DNA from: Viscum album
Taxonomy: Eukaryota > Streptophyta > Magnoliopsida > Santalales > Viscaceae
Length of the DNA stretch: 64,000 bases
Assembly: GCA_963277665.1 (NCBI GenBank)
Contig: OY728119.1
Location: forward strand, 317,088,206-317,152,205
Reading direction: 5' to 3'
The translations under genes were made by a program, and so were the position numbers. Below, in pieces: positions 14,151 through 26,554 of the stretch; position 1 is the first letter of the stretch; every line of letters begins with the position of its first letter. The notes beneath the pieces were generated by a model. It saw only the letters and a program-made list of their open reading frames with translations, was not told where the DNA came from and searched no databases.

Positions 14151-16375
14151 CCGATCATTTGGATTCCATTCAATTATTGGAAATCCCATATAGTGTACAA
14201 TACGTCACATTAAAAATGATTTTACAATTGATCATGATTTCATCATGATTTTTAATTTTCTTATCATGTTATTCACTTGTATATAGTATCTTCATCAAAG
14301 AATTGTGTTTTCTACAGATTTTTATAGAAGTGGGAAATGGGATTTCATAAGAATCAATCATTGAATATGTTTTAAAGAAATAAGTATTTATTTTGGAAAT
14401 TGTGATAACTATTTAGATATTTAAAATTCTTCTTTAATTTTTTTATGATGTTGAATTCCAAAATTTTTGTTAAGGATTTTTTTCTAAAGATCAGTTTTTT
14501 TTTTCATTTTGTTAAATTCTTTGAATGTTTTTATTTATTGAGATAACTAAATAAAAAATATTTAGTTGGTTTATGAAGTGGATTTTCAAATACATTATTT
14601 TTTAAAAAAATGATTTTATAGTTTTGTTGAACTTTTAATGGTTTAATTGGAAAATAAAAATTCATAGGACAATACACATTATATGTAAATGGAAAATCAT
14701 GGTTATATTGGACTCTATTAGATAACATCCCTTGTAGTGGTAGTTATGTTTTAACATATGAGAATTCATTTTTTTCGGTATATTATGGGACGACTAACCA
14801 TTTAGGGGTAGTTATAGTATATTATTATACTTTTATAAAGAGGATGTTCCTTTGTGGGTGTTTCATGTTGTGGTAAGGATAAACGATTGTTTTCTAATAT
14901 GATTATTTGAAATGAATATTTCTCAGAAATGATCACCTATATTTTAGGTATGTTATTGGAAGACTATGTTGGCTAGGTCGGATGTCCAGCCACACATGTT
15001 CACTAGTGTATATTTATGAACTTGATAGTGGCCCTAGGTAGGAATTAGGTTAACATATGGGATGTTTCTCCTTGGTTAGGCTAAGAAGGGAAATACTATT
15101 TGTTTGAGTTGGGTCAATCAATGTGTAGTTTTTTTCAATACATGATCTTTGTTTTATTAATGACTCTATTGGATATGTATAATATTGATCCCATTGATCA
15201 CATAGGGTTCCATTATGATGAAATATATGTATTTTCCAAATAATTGTTACATGGAAAATTGGTGGATATGCATTCTATTTTATTTAATATATTCTCAAAA
15301 GCTATTTAACATTAATTTATTAATATTTTTTAGAAAATATTTTAAATTATGTTTTTATTTATAAGTAACCTTATATTTGTGAAAATTGGTTCTTTTAAAA
15401 TAAAATCTCTTGATTTTTATTTTATAAATTCTTGAGTTCTCCCATTAGATCATTAATTCCATTTGTAAAATAAACTAGGAAAATCCTGAAGAACCTTAAT
15501 CAGGTTATCCTTCTTAACATGATCAAAACATAATAATGATAATGATAACATTTACCTTGGATAATGAGGTTCACTAAAACTAGTCTACTAAATAAACTTT
15601 CCCTATATTTGGATATTCATCCCATCTACCCCATACTCGGAATCTTATTAGTTTCAAAGAAACTAGCCTAATTCTATAAAATCCAAGGATGTACATGGGT
15701 ATGTGATATTTTGTATATCTCATCCATTATTAATTATTTCATATCACCCATAAGCCTAGTCATCCACTCATTCTTAGTTACCAATAAAGTAGGAGGGTGT
15801 GCATATATGAGCCTTTAATTCAGTGTAAGTCCAAAAACTACCATCATCTCTGTTTTTTTTTTTCAGGTCAAACCATATAAGGGTGCTAAAGCATATGTAG
15901 AAAAATAAAAAAAATCAAGGATAATTTTACCTATTATAACTATTTTAATGGAATTAAATAGTATATCATATGATACAATCAACATGATGTCATTATTCTG
16001 GGATCAATTCCTAGCCATATGAATTTAAAATATATGATATCATTATCATAGTTTCAAAATTATAAATGGTTCATTAGTGGTGCCAGATGTATGAACATAA
16101 ATAGAACATTATTTTAACATGGTTTCACTACCTCAAATTCATAAAAATAGTTTTTTCATATGATATTAAAAGGAATGAAATGTCCAATTTTTTGTAACTG
16201 AACTACATGGGTTTTAATTAAATTCTAAGTGATATATATAAATCCCCTATCATTGAATAGATCTTGACTATGAAATACTTATTTCCTCTAAGGATAATGT
16301 TAAATTCTAGAGTACATGATGTTATAGATTTAAACCATAGTATAATCATCCAATAAGATATATAGATAAACTATG

Positions 16376-16411
16376 ATATATATATGTATGTGTGTGTGTG
16401 TGTGCGTGTGT
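16376..16411. repeat. (TA)n/(TG)n microsatellite
   Basis: A run of TA changes to a run of TG, interrupted once by CG. An ordinary plant simple repeat. Confidence 0.9.
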
Positions 16412-18349
16412 GAGAAAATCAAGGAATGTAACCACTTGATAACTACCATGACCAAGGATGGAAGTATTCACTCAGTAATGTTTTTAATAAATACATATTA
16501 TATCTATTTTAGAGTCTTAGACTAAGAAATATAAACTCTTAATGGATGATCTGACCTCCAATCAACTCAAAAACATGTGATCCAAAATATCCTTAGTATT
16601 TCCTAGGGAACCTTAGAATAGTAAATTTGGCCTAATGTCACCACAAAAGAACATTGGGCATAGAGATAATGGGGGAATGTAAATGGTTAACCAAACCTAA
16701 ATTCCATTACCCTTTAAAGAGATCTATTTACCATCCACTTTTATGTAATATGCTATATTGATGGTTTCCATGTTTAAGGTAATTTTCAATTTTAGGATCT
16801 CCTGTCATATCCAAATGGAATCATTGAATACATTGTAACATGTAATTTTATTTGTATTCGCATATAGTAACCTATTGATAGCTCATATTTATAAAAATCT
16901 CTAGCTAATGAATCATACACATGCCTCGGTTATGATAAAGATAATTTACCTAGATCCCAAATGTATTATGTGGAAATTAAAACACTTCCAATTCTAGTTT
17001 TTGAACACCATGGTATGAGAATTTAAATCAATTGATCCATATCAACCATAAAGGAAATGAATTAAAGCCTTCTAAAGTAGAATACTCATATATTATTCGA
17101 TAATTGATGGACCATGATAAAGAATGTAGAACCAGTGGCCACATCCAACCACATTGGCATACTATACCCAAAGCATAGAATCACAACCCTTTTTAAAAAT
17201 AGGGTAGTGTAAGTGGGGCATGTAAATTTTTTCCTCACTTTTATTCAGGATCCTCATAAGAAGAACCCTTTTATCAAAAAATATTTAAACCAATTATCCC
17301 TAAATAGTCACGATTAAGATGAGATTATCTCCATCGAGATCCCAAACCTTTTTTTTCTAATATAATTACCTATATGGATGAATCGTCAGGGGAATATGGC
17401 CACTGGATCTCAAAATTATTTTCTTTACTTATTCTTGATAACACCTAATAATCTCATTGACATATTACAATGGAAATTTAGGATCTATCTTGGAGGGGTA
17501 CTTCACATGAACTCCATTTCTCATACAATAAAACCATAATTACGATCATGGTTCTGGACCTAGTTACCTGGAAAAGAAAACTAAGAAGGGAAACTTAAGG
17601 GGAAGATAAATTCCTGTTACAACACACCTCACATGGATAAATTTATATCGATGTTTCTCATCAATATATTTCAATTATAGTTCAAGGATATTCTATATCT
17701 TCCCCAATCAAACATGAAAATTAGGATTGTGGTGGTCCTCCTTGTAGTACCATGATCATCTACAATAGATTAACTCATCGGAGCGCCAGTTGTGAAGTTC
17801 CTCTTTCTAAAAACATATTTTAAAGCTTCGGGGTCCCTCTCAATATTACCAGTCATTAAGGTCCTCCTTGTGACACTAATTATATATTTTTTATAGGACC
17901 TTATGACTATACCAAATATAATATAATTGACCATGAGTATCCTTTTGTGGTTATATAAAACTAGACATTATATATCCTCTATAGAGAAATCATCATAGAG
18001 GTTCTACCTATATTAATACAAAGGTTTATAATTAAGGTGATATTTTTGACACTTGTAATAGAATACCTCCATGTTTTATAAAGATTGATTAGAAAGGAAA
18101 CCTTCCCCTTTCAAACTCATCAGAATTTAGTAACCAAAATATTTCTCCCATTTAAATCCAAATACATAACTATGGATGACTTCACAAATTCTTGTGTTGA
18201 CAATTTTATTTCTATGATAAATTCTTTGAAGGCACTCTTCGTGAAGAAAATGAATAAATTATTAAACATGGATGATCTACTCGTTTTATTAGTGATAATA
18301 ACTATAGTGTTCTAACCCTGGGTGGGTTTTGAATATATCCTATTGGTTA

Positions 18350-18354
18350 TAAAA
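18350..18354 (+). repeat. Target-site duplication, left copy (TAAAA)
   Basis: TAAAA directly precedes the TGTAAG start of the left LTR. The same five bases directly follow the right LTR at 28449-28453. A perfect 5-bp duplication is the mark of integrase-mediated insertion. Confidence 0.95.
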
Positions 18355-18461
18355 TGTAAGAACCTAGTTCTTAGTTTTGAGGTATGGGATTCTTCTTTTT
18401 CCTTTTCCTTTAGTGTTTTTGAGAATATATAGAAAATGGGGAAAATCCTAAATTTTGGAAC

Positions 18462-18780
18462 TACACGCCGTGTACTTTTGGCCGTGTTGGGATGAGTACA
18501 CGGGGCGTGTAGCCATGTCGGCGACGAGGGGTGTAGGAACCAACTACATGCCGTGTAGTGGTACCTTAAACGTCGTGTAGTCAGTCGCCAGGCTTAAATA
18601 GTAAGGTGGTGGAGTCGCCGCTAGCTGGGAGACAGTACACGTCGTGTACTTGGGAGTACATGTTGTGTACTAATGTCGACGGATAAACAGTGTATCGGTG
18701 CCGCCAAATGAACAGTTAAATGAAAGAAGTACACACCGTGTACTCAGAATTACACATCGTGTACTTTGTTTTTTCAACTT
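18462..18780. repeat. Near-palindromic ACACGNCGTGT repeats in the 5' LTR
   Basis: TACACGCCGTGTA (18462-18474) and relatives such as TACATGCCGTGTAG, TACACGTCGTGTAC, TACACACCGTGTAC and TACACATCGTGTAC recur about eight times. Each is a near-perfect inverted repeat around a CG or CGCCG centre. The same family is in the leader (21006-21680) and the right LTR (26555-26880). Confidence 0.9.
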
Positions 18781-19400
18781 AAAACAGGAAGTAGCCTCCT
18801 CATTTGGCAGAGGAGACACTTGAGCCGATTTGGAGCCAAAGGAGGAGGCAGGACCTTTGAATATTCGTCGGGTGTTCGTCTGGAATCTGATTTGGCTTCG
18901 GACGATCTCGTTGGAACCGCATGGGTAAGCCCTCTCTTCTCTTGGTACCGTTATTAACAATTCTTCTCCTAACGTAAGTTATTTACGTTTGAATGGGTTT
19001 TGTTCTTCGCCAGATCTATGCTGTTCTTGGGCGTTTCTGGGGTCGGTGTTCGGGTATGACGTTCGTTGGCGTATAAGGTAGGTGGCTTGGTGTTTAATTT
19101 TCCAACTGTTGTGTGTCTTGTGTGGTTTCGTGCCATGAACCCATGTTGGGGTGTCGTGTGTCTTAGTTCGTTGCTATATTTAATGCATATAATTGCATAG
19201 GTGATTCAATTGTGATAATAAAATGGTGGTTGGGATCACTGCTTGGATCTGAAACCACCCCGGCGGTGTGTTCCACTGTTTAGCCGTTTGGCTATGATAC
19301 ATGAGGGTATGCCTTTAAATGTAGTAATTGTAGAATTTACTTGAGAGGAATTGGTTGTTTACTGCATTTTGACATGTTGGGAATGGCTCGTTTACCTGTT

Positions 19401-19600
19401 AGGCTGAGGGCGTTGTTGTGATTAGCCTGAGGGCACTACACTGTTAGCCTGAGGGCTGTAGTTATTTCGGCATGAGGGAAACTTCTTCCATGCCTGAGGG
19501 AAATAGACTCTATGCCTGAGGGCGACACTACCTATGCCTGAGGGAAAAAAAATTTATGCCTGAGGGCGGATTCTTATGTTGGACACTCCTTACCTGAGGG
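19401..19600. repeat. GCCTGAGGG tandem repeats in the 5' LTR
   Basis: About ten copies of GCCTGAGGG, or one-base variants, at irregular spacing of roughly 15-25 bp. The corresponding array is at about 27518-27716 in the right LTR. Non-coding; function unknown. Confidence 0.9.
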
Positions 19601-20336
19601 TATGGGTTTACTTGTCTGTGGACGTGGACAGTTTACTTAGAAATACATTGTGGTGATTTCTAATATTTAATGGATTGAATGAATAATAAAATGGAAATAT
19701 AACTGGTAATTAGTTACTTTTGAGTACTGTTTACTTTATTGTATTTTACTATTGCACACTATCGTTGCATTCTTTACACACAGTTGAGCACGGGCCTTTG
19801 TTGGGTGCCTACTGAGATACGTTTCTCACACCCTATTTGGGTCACGTTTTTTGACCCAAACAGATTACGTTGCTGCAGGTGTAGATAGGGGAAAGAGTCC
19901 CTATACAGGTACTTGACTGTTGCTGAGGAGAAGGAGGTCATGGGACTGAGCCTAGTCTCGCGATGCCGCTGCCAGCTATTTACTTTGCTTTGTTGTACTC
20001 TGTTTTCTGTTGTACTGTATTGATGTATAACATGTTCTGGCTGTTTTCTTTGAACTTGAAACATGTAGCATCATCATTTACATACAGTTTTTTATGTCAT
20101 ATGCAGTTTTTATTTCCATTGAGTATGTTTACTTCTTCCGATATTGTTGTATGTTTTATTTTGTATCCCACTACACTACACTTTGACAAATGAGGGCATA
20201 GTTTCCCCACTATCAGACCTAGGCCTTTTTTGCTAGTCGGCAGCCTCTGGCATTTGGGGAAATGCACTTAAGGTCACCTGGCGAACCGGATTTGGGGCAC
20301 CCGTTGCGTGGCACCCGGGTCCGGGATGTTACAAAG

Positions 20337-20349
20337 TGGTATCAGAGGA
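20337..20349 (+). other. Primer-binding site for initiator tRNA-Met
   Basis: TGGTATCAGAGGA starts three bases after the left LTR end. It matches the site that pairs with the 3' end of initiator tRNA-Met, the usual primer for plant chromoviruses. Confidence 0.9.
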
Positions 20350-21848
20350 GTTCTTTTCTTTGACTTACTATTTGGAGTCGTAGTCAGGGATAGGATGAAT
20401 GGTAGTTGGTAATAAGCTGTGACCGGGCGTAGCTAACCTGTGTACAGGGAAAAGCCAGTTTACCTCGTATTTTTCAATTCTTTTGATTTTGAAAATTTTA
20501 CAGTTGAAATGTTTTCACCGTTGGGTGATGCACTTGGATTATATTGTTTATATTTTATCTGAGGGTTCTATTTAGTTGCAACTCAATGAGATGAGGGTGT
20601 GCCATCTCATGCATCATATAGGCACATGCTAGATAACACATGCCATGCATAGTTTCCATGCCTTTTAGGTGCATTAGAATTTTCATGTTGTTGTGATAGT
20701 TGTTGTGCTACTAAATCATGCTATTGTGATAGCTGCTTGATACAAACCTACTCTATGATAGGGTATTCCTTGTGTGAGCTTGTTTATAGAATGGATGCCA
20801 ATCTTCGATTTTTTGGGAGTATGGGCCCCTATTGGCCAGAATTTGGTGGATCATTGATTGTTTATTAATTATAACACATATGAGATGTAAAACTTTGATT
20901 CATGGGGAGTATAGACCCTCACGGGTTAGAATTTAATACTTAGGTGTTGTTTTTTAGTGTTTTCTTGGTTCTGGGGAAGTTTCTGAGGCATACTATCTAG
21001 AAACCCAGTGTACACGCCATGTAGTATTTTTATACACGTCGTGTATGTTCTTCTGTTCAGGAAGAAAAATAAACTTTTTAAGTACATGCTGTGTACCCTA
21101 AGTACACGCCGTGTAGTCTCTTCCCGTGTCACAAACCGTGTGGGCGGTGACACGGGGTAGGGAAAGGCCTAGGTAAAACTCGTCGTGTACCGAATGGACA
21201 CGCCGTGTAGTGTGACCCAGAGCCCGGTCGTGTAACTAACAACACGGGTCGTTGAACTCCTCACTAGAACATGTCGTGTCAATAATGAACACGACGTGAG
21301 TGTGACCTGGGGACTCAGCCGTGTAACGAACAAACATGGTCCGGTGTCACCCCTCCCTGAACACACCATGTACCAGTGGGACACGCCGTGTAGTTTTTTC
21401 CGCGGACAGACCGTGTGATGTAAGCCGGGTGGCGGGGAAATGGGGTGTTGTACATGCCGTGTACGGGTGTAACACGTCGTATTGTTGTAAGCCGAGTAGT
21501 CGGCCGTGTCACAAGCGACACGGGAAGTTGGAAAATAACACCATACATGCTGTGTAGATTAAGTACACGCTGTGTAGTTTTTTTTAATGGGAGTCATGTG
21601 GCTTAGCCGTGTAGAAGGACCTGGGCAGGGGAAAGGAAGTAAAGTACACGTCGTGTAGTCAGTGTACACGCCGTGTAGTTTTGTTTCTATAAACTTTGAG
21701 TTTCCTTCTTCAAATTGTTCCCTTGTGGTTTCTTCGTTTCAGCCTTAATGACTTTGAATCTGAGGCGTTCTTTTGACCCTGTAGTGTCATTCCGCCTAGA
21801 CGACTGTGAGTTGTTCGCCAGGAGAGCGGCGACGATTATACTCTAGAG
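20350..21848 (+). other. Untranslated leader of the Tekay/Del element
   Basis: About 1.5 kb between the PBS and the gag ATG, with no coding frame that I trust. Its second half (21006-21680) is filled with ACACGNCGTGT near-palindromes. Long leaders are common in such elements and are where packaging signals are expected, but no packaging signal can be assigned here. Confidence 0.7.
21006..21680. repeat. Dense field of ACACGNCGTGT near-palindromes in the leader
   Basis: More than fifteen copies or variants, for example TACACGCCGTGTAG at 21103-21116 and 21665-21678 and TACACGTCGTGTAG at 21645-21658. Half-sites such as AACACGGGTCGT and GACACGGGAAG are interspersed. Each full copy could pair with itself or with others in RNA. 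The repeats share their sequence with those in both LTRs. Confidence 0.9.
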
Positions 21849-22920
21849 ATGGTAGGACATGGGCTACTAGTTGATCCTCCAGCAGAGCCAGATGTGGCAC
21901 CAGCTGTTATACCAGAGACAGGTGTGGAGGCGCAGTTTCGTGAAGGTTTTATGCGGTTTATGCAGACCTTTCAGGGAGCACCGCAGGCTGTTACATCTAT
22001 GGTCGAGCTGATGCGTATCTTTCATCAGCAGCATCCGCCTACGTTTTCAGGGGATGGCGGACCACAGGCTGCAGAGTCTTGGCTAGGATCGATGCAAACT
22101 ATTTTCGAGCATCTAGAGACTCCTCCGGGGTGAAGGGTCAAGCTCACGACTTAAATGCTGCGTGATTCCGCCAAGAGGTGGTGGGATGTTACCACCCAGT
22201 CAGAGTATCACAATGACGTGGCGTGGGAAGACTTTCAGGAAGTATTCTATGAATTTTTCTTCCCAGAGACGCTGAGCGTAGATAGAGCTCGAGAGTTCGT
22301 GAATCTGCAGCAGTGCGCTATGTCAGTGATGGACTATTCTGTTCGTTTTACAGAGCTTCAGCGCTTTGCACCCGTGCTAGTGGGTGATGAGACGCTAAGA
22401 GCCAGACGTTTTGAGGATGGTCTTCGGTATGACATCTGAGCGCTGGTGAATGCCTTCAGGTTGCCTATTGTACACGCCATCATGAACCAGGCGCTTATTA
22501 CGGAGAGGAACCTACGAGAATCTGGGGGTGTGGGCCAGGGCAGTTCAACACTAGTTACTGGTACTATTTCTGCTGGCAAGAGGAAGAGACAGATAAACTT
22601 TGCTCAAGGTGGCAGTACCATCCAGGAAGCTTCTTCAGGTGGTCCGGTCAGGTGCTACCAGTGCGGTAGAGAGGGGCACAAGAGACCGCAGTGTCCATGA
22701 GACCCAGTGGAGTGCTGAGCTTGTGGAAATATGGGCCATCTTCAATGCTTTTGTAGGGTGTTTCCACCAGTGGCTAGTGAGAGGGGACCTGTGCAGACTC
22801 CGTGTGCGGGAGTAGGACCAGTGGCTTCTTACCGGTCAGGGAACTGGAATATGTCAGAGCGTGCAGGCAGAGATGGTGGTTGTGGCTGTGGTATCCAGAC
22901 ACCGGGATCTCAAAGGTAGC
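21849..22920 (+). pseudogene. gag of the Tekay/Del element (broken)
   Basis: Encodes the capsid/nucleocapsid protein. One reading frame runs from the ATG at 21849 to about 22918, interrupted by stops at 22131, 22152, 22437, 22698 and 22713. Blocks in order: FSGDGGPQAAESWL (start of the retrotransposon gag domain), MLRDSAKRWWDV, W-E-D-F-Q-E-V-F and F-F-P-E in the capsid core, then MDYSVRFTELQRFAP, and a zinc knuckle CYQCGREGHKRPQCP (C-x2-C-x4-H-x4-C) near 22652. A second knuckle-like CGNMGHLQCFC follows near 22725. The stop at 22437 follows Asp-Ile where an arginine codon (CGA to TGA) is expected. Pol lies in a different frame. No full-length protein can be made without several repairs. Confidence 0.85.
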
Positions 22921-23049
22921 AGGGCGGGACAGCTCAGGGTAGCCAGGCTGTGTCGTAGGGCCGTAGGACTGGGCAGGCATACGCAGTGCAACAGACCCAG
23001 CAGGAGCAGGATCCCGGCCTTCTACAGTTAGAGGTACTATTATAGTAAC

Positions 23050-23437
23050 TTCTATATTGTCTACAGTACTTTTTGATATGGGTTCTACACATAGTTTCAT
23101 ATCAATTCCCATTGTAGAGATCCTTGGGCTCTTTGTTTCTCCTTCTTCTGATATTATGACGCTAGACACTCCGTTGGGAACTAGAGAGGCTGGTGTGTGT
23201 CAGTGCAAGGAGTGCCCCCTTGAGGTTGGAGGGTGTCACTTCCTTTGGGACCTCTATGTCTTATGGATGACGAGATATGACGTCATTCTCGGGATGGACT
23301 GGTTGGTTCCCTTTCGATCCTTTGTAGACTTCTATCATCGCAGGGTGCGTTTCACGTCACCAGAGGGCAGAGAGTTTCTATACAAGGGCAAATGGGATGT
23401 TCAGGCGAGTCGAGCTGGACTAGAGCATCATGGGTGA
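23050..23437 (+). pseudogene. Aspartic protease region of the Tekay/Del pol
   Basis: The protease cuts the Gag-Pol polyprotein. The open stretch shows V-L-F-D-M-G-S-T-H-S-F-I-S near its start and the flap and C-terminal blocks YDVILGMDWL and FVDFYHRRVRFTSPEGREF. The catalytic triad in this family is D-[ST]-G; here it reads D-M-G, so the active site is altered. The frame is shifted relative to gag and shared with the reverse transcriptase downstream. A stop at 23435 separates it from the next block, which continues in the same frame (SLYLNDQG ... FRDVF). Confidence 0.8.
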
Positions 23438-24370
23438 GGTGGAGTCACATCCCAGATTGCGAGCTTATATCTGAATGACCAGGGGACTTTTCAGACAAGT
23501 TTCCCTCCAGTTTTTGATCATTTCAGGGATGTTTTCCTGGATGACTTTGCAGGTCTACCTCCGTTGCGTGAGGTGGATTTCTCTATTGAGCTAGTGTTAG
23601 GAGAAGCACTTGTGTCCATTCCTCCTTATAGGATGGCTACACCAGAGATGCAGGATCTCAAGAGATAGTTAGAGGAGTTACAGTTAAAGGTATTTATCTG
23701 ACCTAGTACTTCTCCTTGGGGTTCTCCGGTCCTTTTTGCGAAGAATGCGGATGGTACCCTCAGACTCTGTGTGGATTATCGGAAGCTGAGCCAGTTGACG
23801 TTTAAGAACTGATATCCCTTACCAAGGATTGATGATATTTTTGATCAGCTTCATGGAGCACGAGTGTTCTTGAAGATTGACCTGAGATCAGGATATCATC
23901 AGCTACGCATGAGACCATCTGACATACCTCTCACGGCTCTCAGGAGAAGATATGGTATGTATGAGTACTTGGTTATGCCGTTCGGACTCATGAATGCTCC
24001 AGTAGTTTTCATGGATCTAATGAATCATGTGTTCCATTTGTATCTTGATTCTTTTTTGGTAGTATTCGTGGACGACATCTTAGTGTACTCTCACACTCGA
24101 CACGACCATGCCACCCATCTTGAGATCGTATTGAGTACACTGAGAGAGCATCGGTTATATGGTAATCTCTCGAAGTACCACTTTTGGATGGACCAGATTC
24201 ACTTCCTGGGTCATATCATCTCAGAGACAGGAGTTGTAGTAGACCCATAGAAGGTGAGAGCAGTAGTTTCATGGGGGCAGCCTAAGAACGTGTTTGAGAT
24301 ACGGAGTTTCTTAGGGCTGGCTGGATACTATAGGCGTTTTATATAGGACTTCTCCCGCTTAACAGCGCCG
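23438..24370 (+). pseudogene. Reverse transcriptase region of the Tekay/Del pol
   Basis: Copies the element RNA into DNA. In one frame, with stops: the connector [79 protein letters not shown] (Asp of the catalytic triad); [12 protein letters not shown]; the catalytic FVDDILVYS (YVDD type) near 24070; and [15 protein letters not shown]. In-frame stops at about 23666, 23699, 23810, 24248 and 24344 fall where Gln or Arg codons are expected (for example FKN-stop-YPLP, VDP-stop-KVRAV). Most are CAG to TAG or CGA to TGA changes. The catalytic aspartates are kept, so the decay is by stops rather than by motif loss. Confidence 0.9.
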
Positions 24371-24860
24371 TTGATGGGCTTGACTAAGAAGGGTGTGAAG
24401 TTCATTTGGTCGGAATCTTGCAAGATAGATTTTCAGGACCTGAAGGGATGGTTGACATCAGCACCGATCCTGATACTCCCAGAGCAGGGAAGGAGCTTTA
24501 CAGTTTACTGTGATACATCAGGGGTTGTGCTGGGAGCATTTTTGATGCATGGTGATCGAGTCGTTGCATACAGGTCTTGGCATTTGAGGCCACATGAGAG
24601 GAATTACCTGACACGTGATCTCGAGTTGGCTGTAGTTGTGCATGCGTTGCGTTGTTGGAGACATTATCTGTTGGGAGAGCATTTTTGTGGTTTTCACTGA
24701 CCACAAAATCCTCAAGTATATCTTTATTCATCCTGACTTGAATCTAAGGCAGCGAAGGTGGGTCTAATACCTATAGTCCTTCAATTTTGAGCTTGCTTAT
24801 ACACCTGGTAAAGGTAATGCAGTAGCTGATGCACTGAGCAGGAAGACTCACATACAGGCA
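24371..24860 (+). pseudogene. RNase H region of the Tekay/Del pol
   Basis: Degrades the RNA strand of the hybrid. Reads MGLTKKGVKFIWSESC, LTSAPILILPEQGRSF, then TVYCDTSG with the first catalytic Asp, HERNYLTRDLELAVVVHAL with the Glu, and W-R-H-Y-L-L-G. The frame breaks near 24680: an extra T in GCATTTTTGTGG moves the next block (FTDHKILKYIF ... LRQRRW, then YTPGKGNAVADALSRK) into the third frame. Two further stops follow QRRWV. This is one of at least two frame changes in this pol. Confidence 0.85.
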
Positions 24861-26437
24861 GTGAAGGAGGCCAGTGGTGAGTGGCAGCTCATGGCTTTGT
24901 TCTCTGAAATGCATATGGAGGTGCATGACGGTCAGGGGAAGACTTATCTTTCATCTTTAGCTATGACTTCTACCCTCCGGGACAGAGTGAGGATGAGACA
25001 GCTATCGGTTTCAGAAGGCCTAGTTCTATGGGGGTCGGTGGCAAGTGAGGGCCCTCCTCTCGGTTGGACGATAGGAGATGATGAGGTTTTGCATTTCCAT
25101 GGACGGGTATGGGTTCCAGGGGATATACACGAGGAGTTGATGTGGGAGTTTCATGCTTCAGCTTGGGTAGTTCATCCCAGGGTTACCAAGATGTACCTTG
25201 ACTTGATATGTCGTCGGGTATGAAGAGAGAGATAGATGATTTTGTTATGAGGTGTTCCACCTGTCAGTAGGTGAAGGCAGAGCATCAGAGACCAGCTGGG
25301 TTGTTACAGCAGTTACCCATTCTAGAGTGTAAATGGGATGATGTCGCGATGGATTTCGTGACGGGGTTACCAAGGTCACCTCGAGGCAATGACGTCGTGT
25401 GGGTTGTTGTGGACATAATCACGAAGGTAGCTCACTTCTTGCTGATCAAGGAGACCTTCGGTGTTGACGAGATCAGAAGGCTATATATCCGAGAGATCAT
25501 ACATCTTCATGGGGTCCCTCGTTCTATCGTTTCAGATAGGGATGTCTGCTTTACATATCATTTCTATTAGGGTTTTCATAGGGCTCTGGGTACACAGGTG
25601 CTTCTGAGCACAACATACCACCCTCAGACAGATGGCCAGTCAGAGCGTACAATATAGGTGCTAGAGGACATGCTGCGTGCATGCATCCTAGACATTGGGG
25701 GCTCATGGGAGAAGCATATACCCTTACTCGAGTTTGCCTATAACAATAGCTTCCAGGCGACTATTGAGATGGCACCATACGAGGATTTATATGGTAGGTT
25801 GTGCTGATCACCCTTGTGCTAGTTAGAGGCAGGTAAGGTAGCTTTACTGGGACAATGTCTCGTACAGGAGACATCTGAATAGGTCCAGTTGATTCAGAAG
25901 TGGATGGCTACCGCGCATTCTCGTCAGAAGTCTTATGTTGATCGCCGTAGATGACCTTTGGAGTTCATGGTCGGGGATCAGGTTTTCATGCGTGTTTCGC
26001 CGAGGCTGGGACACAAGCGGATCAGGAGACAGGGTAAACTTTAACCATGGTATGTGGGACCATTTGAGATTCTTGAGAAAATCAGGCTGGTTTCCTATCG
26101 GTTGCGGTTACCGCAAAGGTACCGAGCCATGCACGATGTCTTCCATGTATCTCAGTTGCGTCGCTATCATTCAGACCCGTCTCACACCTTTCAGCCAGAG
26201 GAGGTTAAGCTGGAGGCAGATGCGTCCTTGGAGAAGTATCCAATTCGTGTCGTTGATAGGATCACGAAGGTTCTCCGGGGCCGGTCAGTTCCTCTTGTAC
26301 GGGTGTTATGGAAGCATGGCCGAGTAAAGGAAAAAACTTGGGAGCGGGGGACCGACGTACGTGCTCAGTGGCCAGAGTTATTCACGACTATATCTTCACC
26401 ACCCTTAGAAGGGAAATTCATGGATGAATTGCTATAA
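24861..26437 (+). pseudogene. Integrase and C-terminal tail of the Tekay/Del pol
   Basis: Joins the DNA copy to the chromosome. The HHCC zinc finger is split by a small deletion near 25215: HPRVTKMYLDL lies in one frame and MRCSTCQ in another. The catalytic core has Asp in DVAMDFVTGLPRS, Asp in IVSDRDVCF and Glu in QTDGQSERTI; spacing from the second Asp to the Glu fits DD35E. Then come LLEFAYNNSFQ, the GPFEIL ... YRLRLP ... FHVSQL block, and the C-terminal VDRITKVLRGRSVPLVRVLW plus TWERG, resembling the divergent chromodomain of Tekay/Del elements thought to guide insertion. Stops occur at about 25568, 25655, 25805, 25820, 25877 and 25949. The last open stretch ends at 26437, just before the polypurine tract. 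Confidence 0.88.
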
Positions 26438-26448
26438 GGGGGGGAGTT
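26436..26448 (+). other. Polypurine tract of the Tekay/Del element
   Basis: AAGGGGGGGAG followed by TT, directly upstream of the right LTR TGTAAG. This is where second-strand priming is expected. Confidence 0.9.
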
Positions 26449-26554
26449 TGTAAGAACCTGGTTCTTAGTTTGGTGGTATGGGCTTCTTCTTTTTCCTTTT
26501 CCTTTAGTGTTTTTGAGAATATATGGAAAATGGGGAAAAATCCTAAATTTTGGA

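Larger units (their letters stand above)
11991..18349. other. AT-rich decayed intergenic DNA
   Basis: More than 6 kb without a supportable gene. The longest open frame, 13269-13658 (129 codons), has no recognisable domain and ordinary local composition. Simple repeats lie at about 14138-14150 (TC) and 16376-16411 (TA then TG). I read the reverse strand of 15.7-18.3 kb for polymerase motifs and found none I would defend. Confidence 0.5.
18355..20333 (+). repeat. 5' LTR of the Tekay/Del element
   Basis: Begins TGTAAGAACC and ends GGGATGTTACA just before the PBS. It matches the right LTR at 26449-28448 along its full length with scattered substitutions. It lacks about 21 bp near 18475 that the right LTR has; the extra piece there is one more copy of the CGTGTACTTTT-type repeat, so the left copy probably lost it by slippage. 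A TATA-like CTTAAATAG is at about 18592. It carries two repeat fields: ACACGNCGTGT near-palindromes (about 18462-18780) and GCCTGAGGG repeats (19401-19600). Confidence 0.95.

Noticed and set aside
15690..18300. Possible reverse-strand gypsy pol
   Set aside because: Reading the complement gave no RT, RNase H or integrase block in order; the resemblance was not strong enough.
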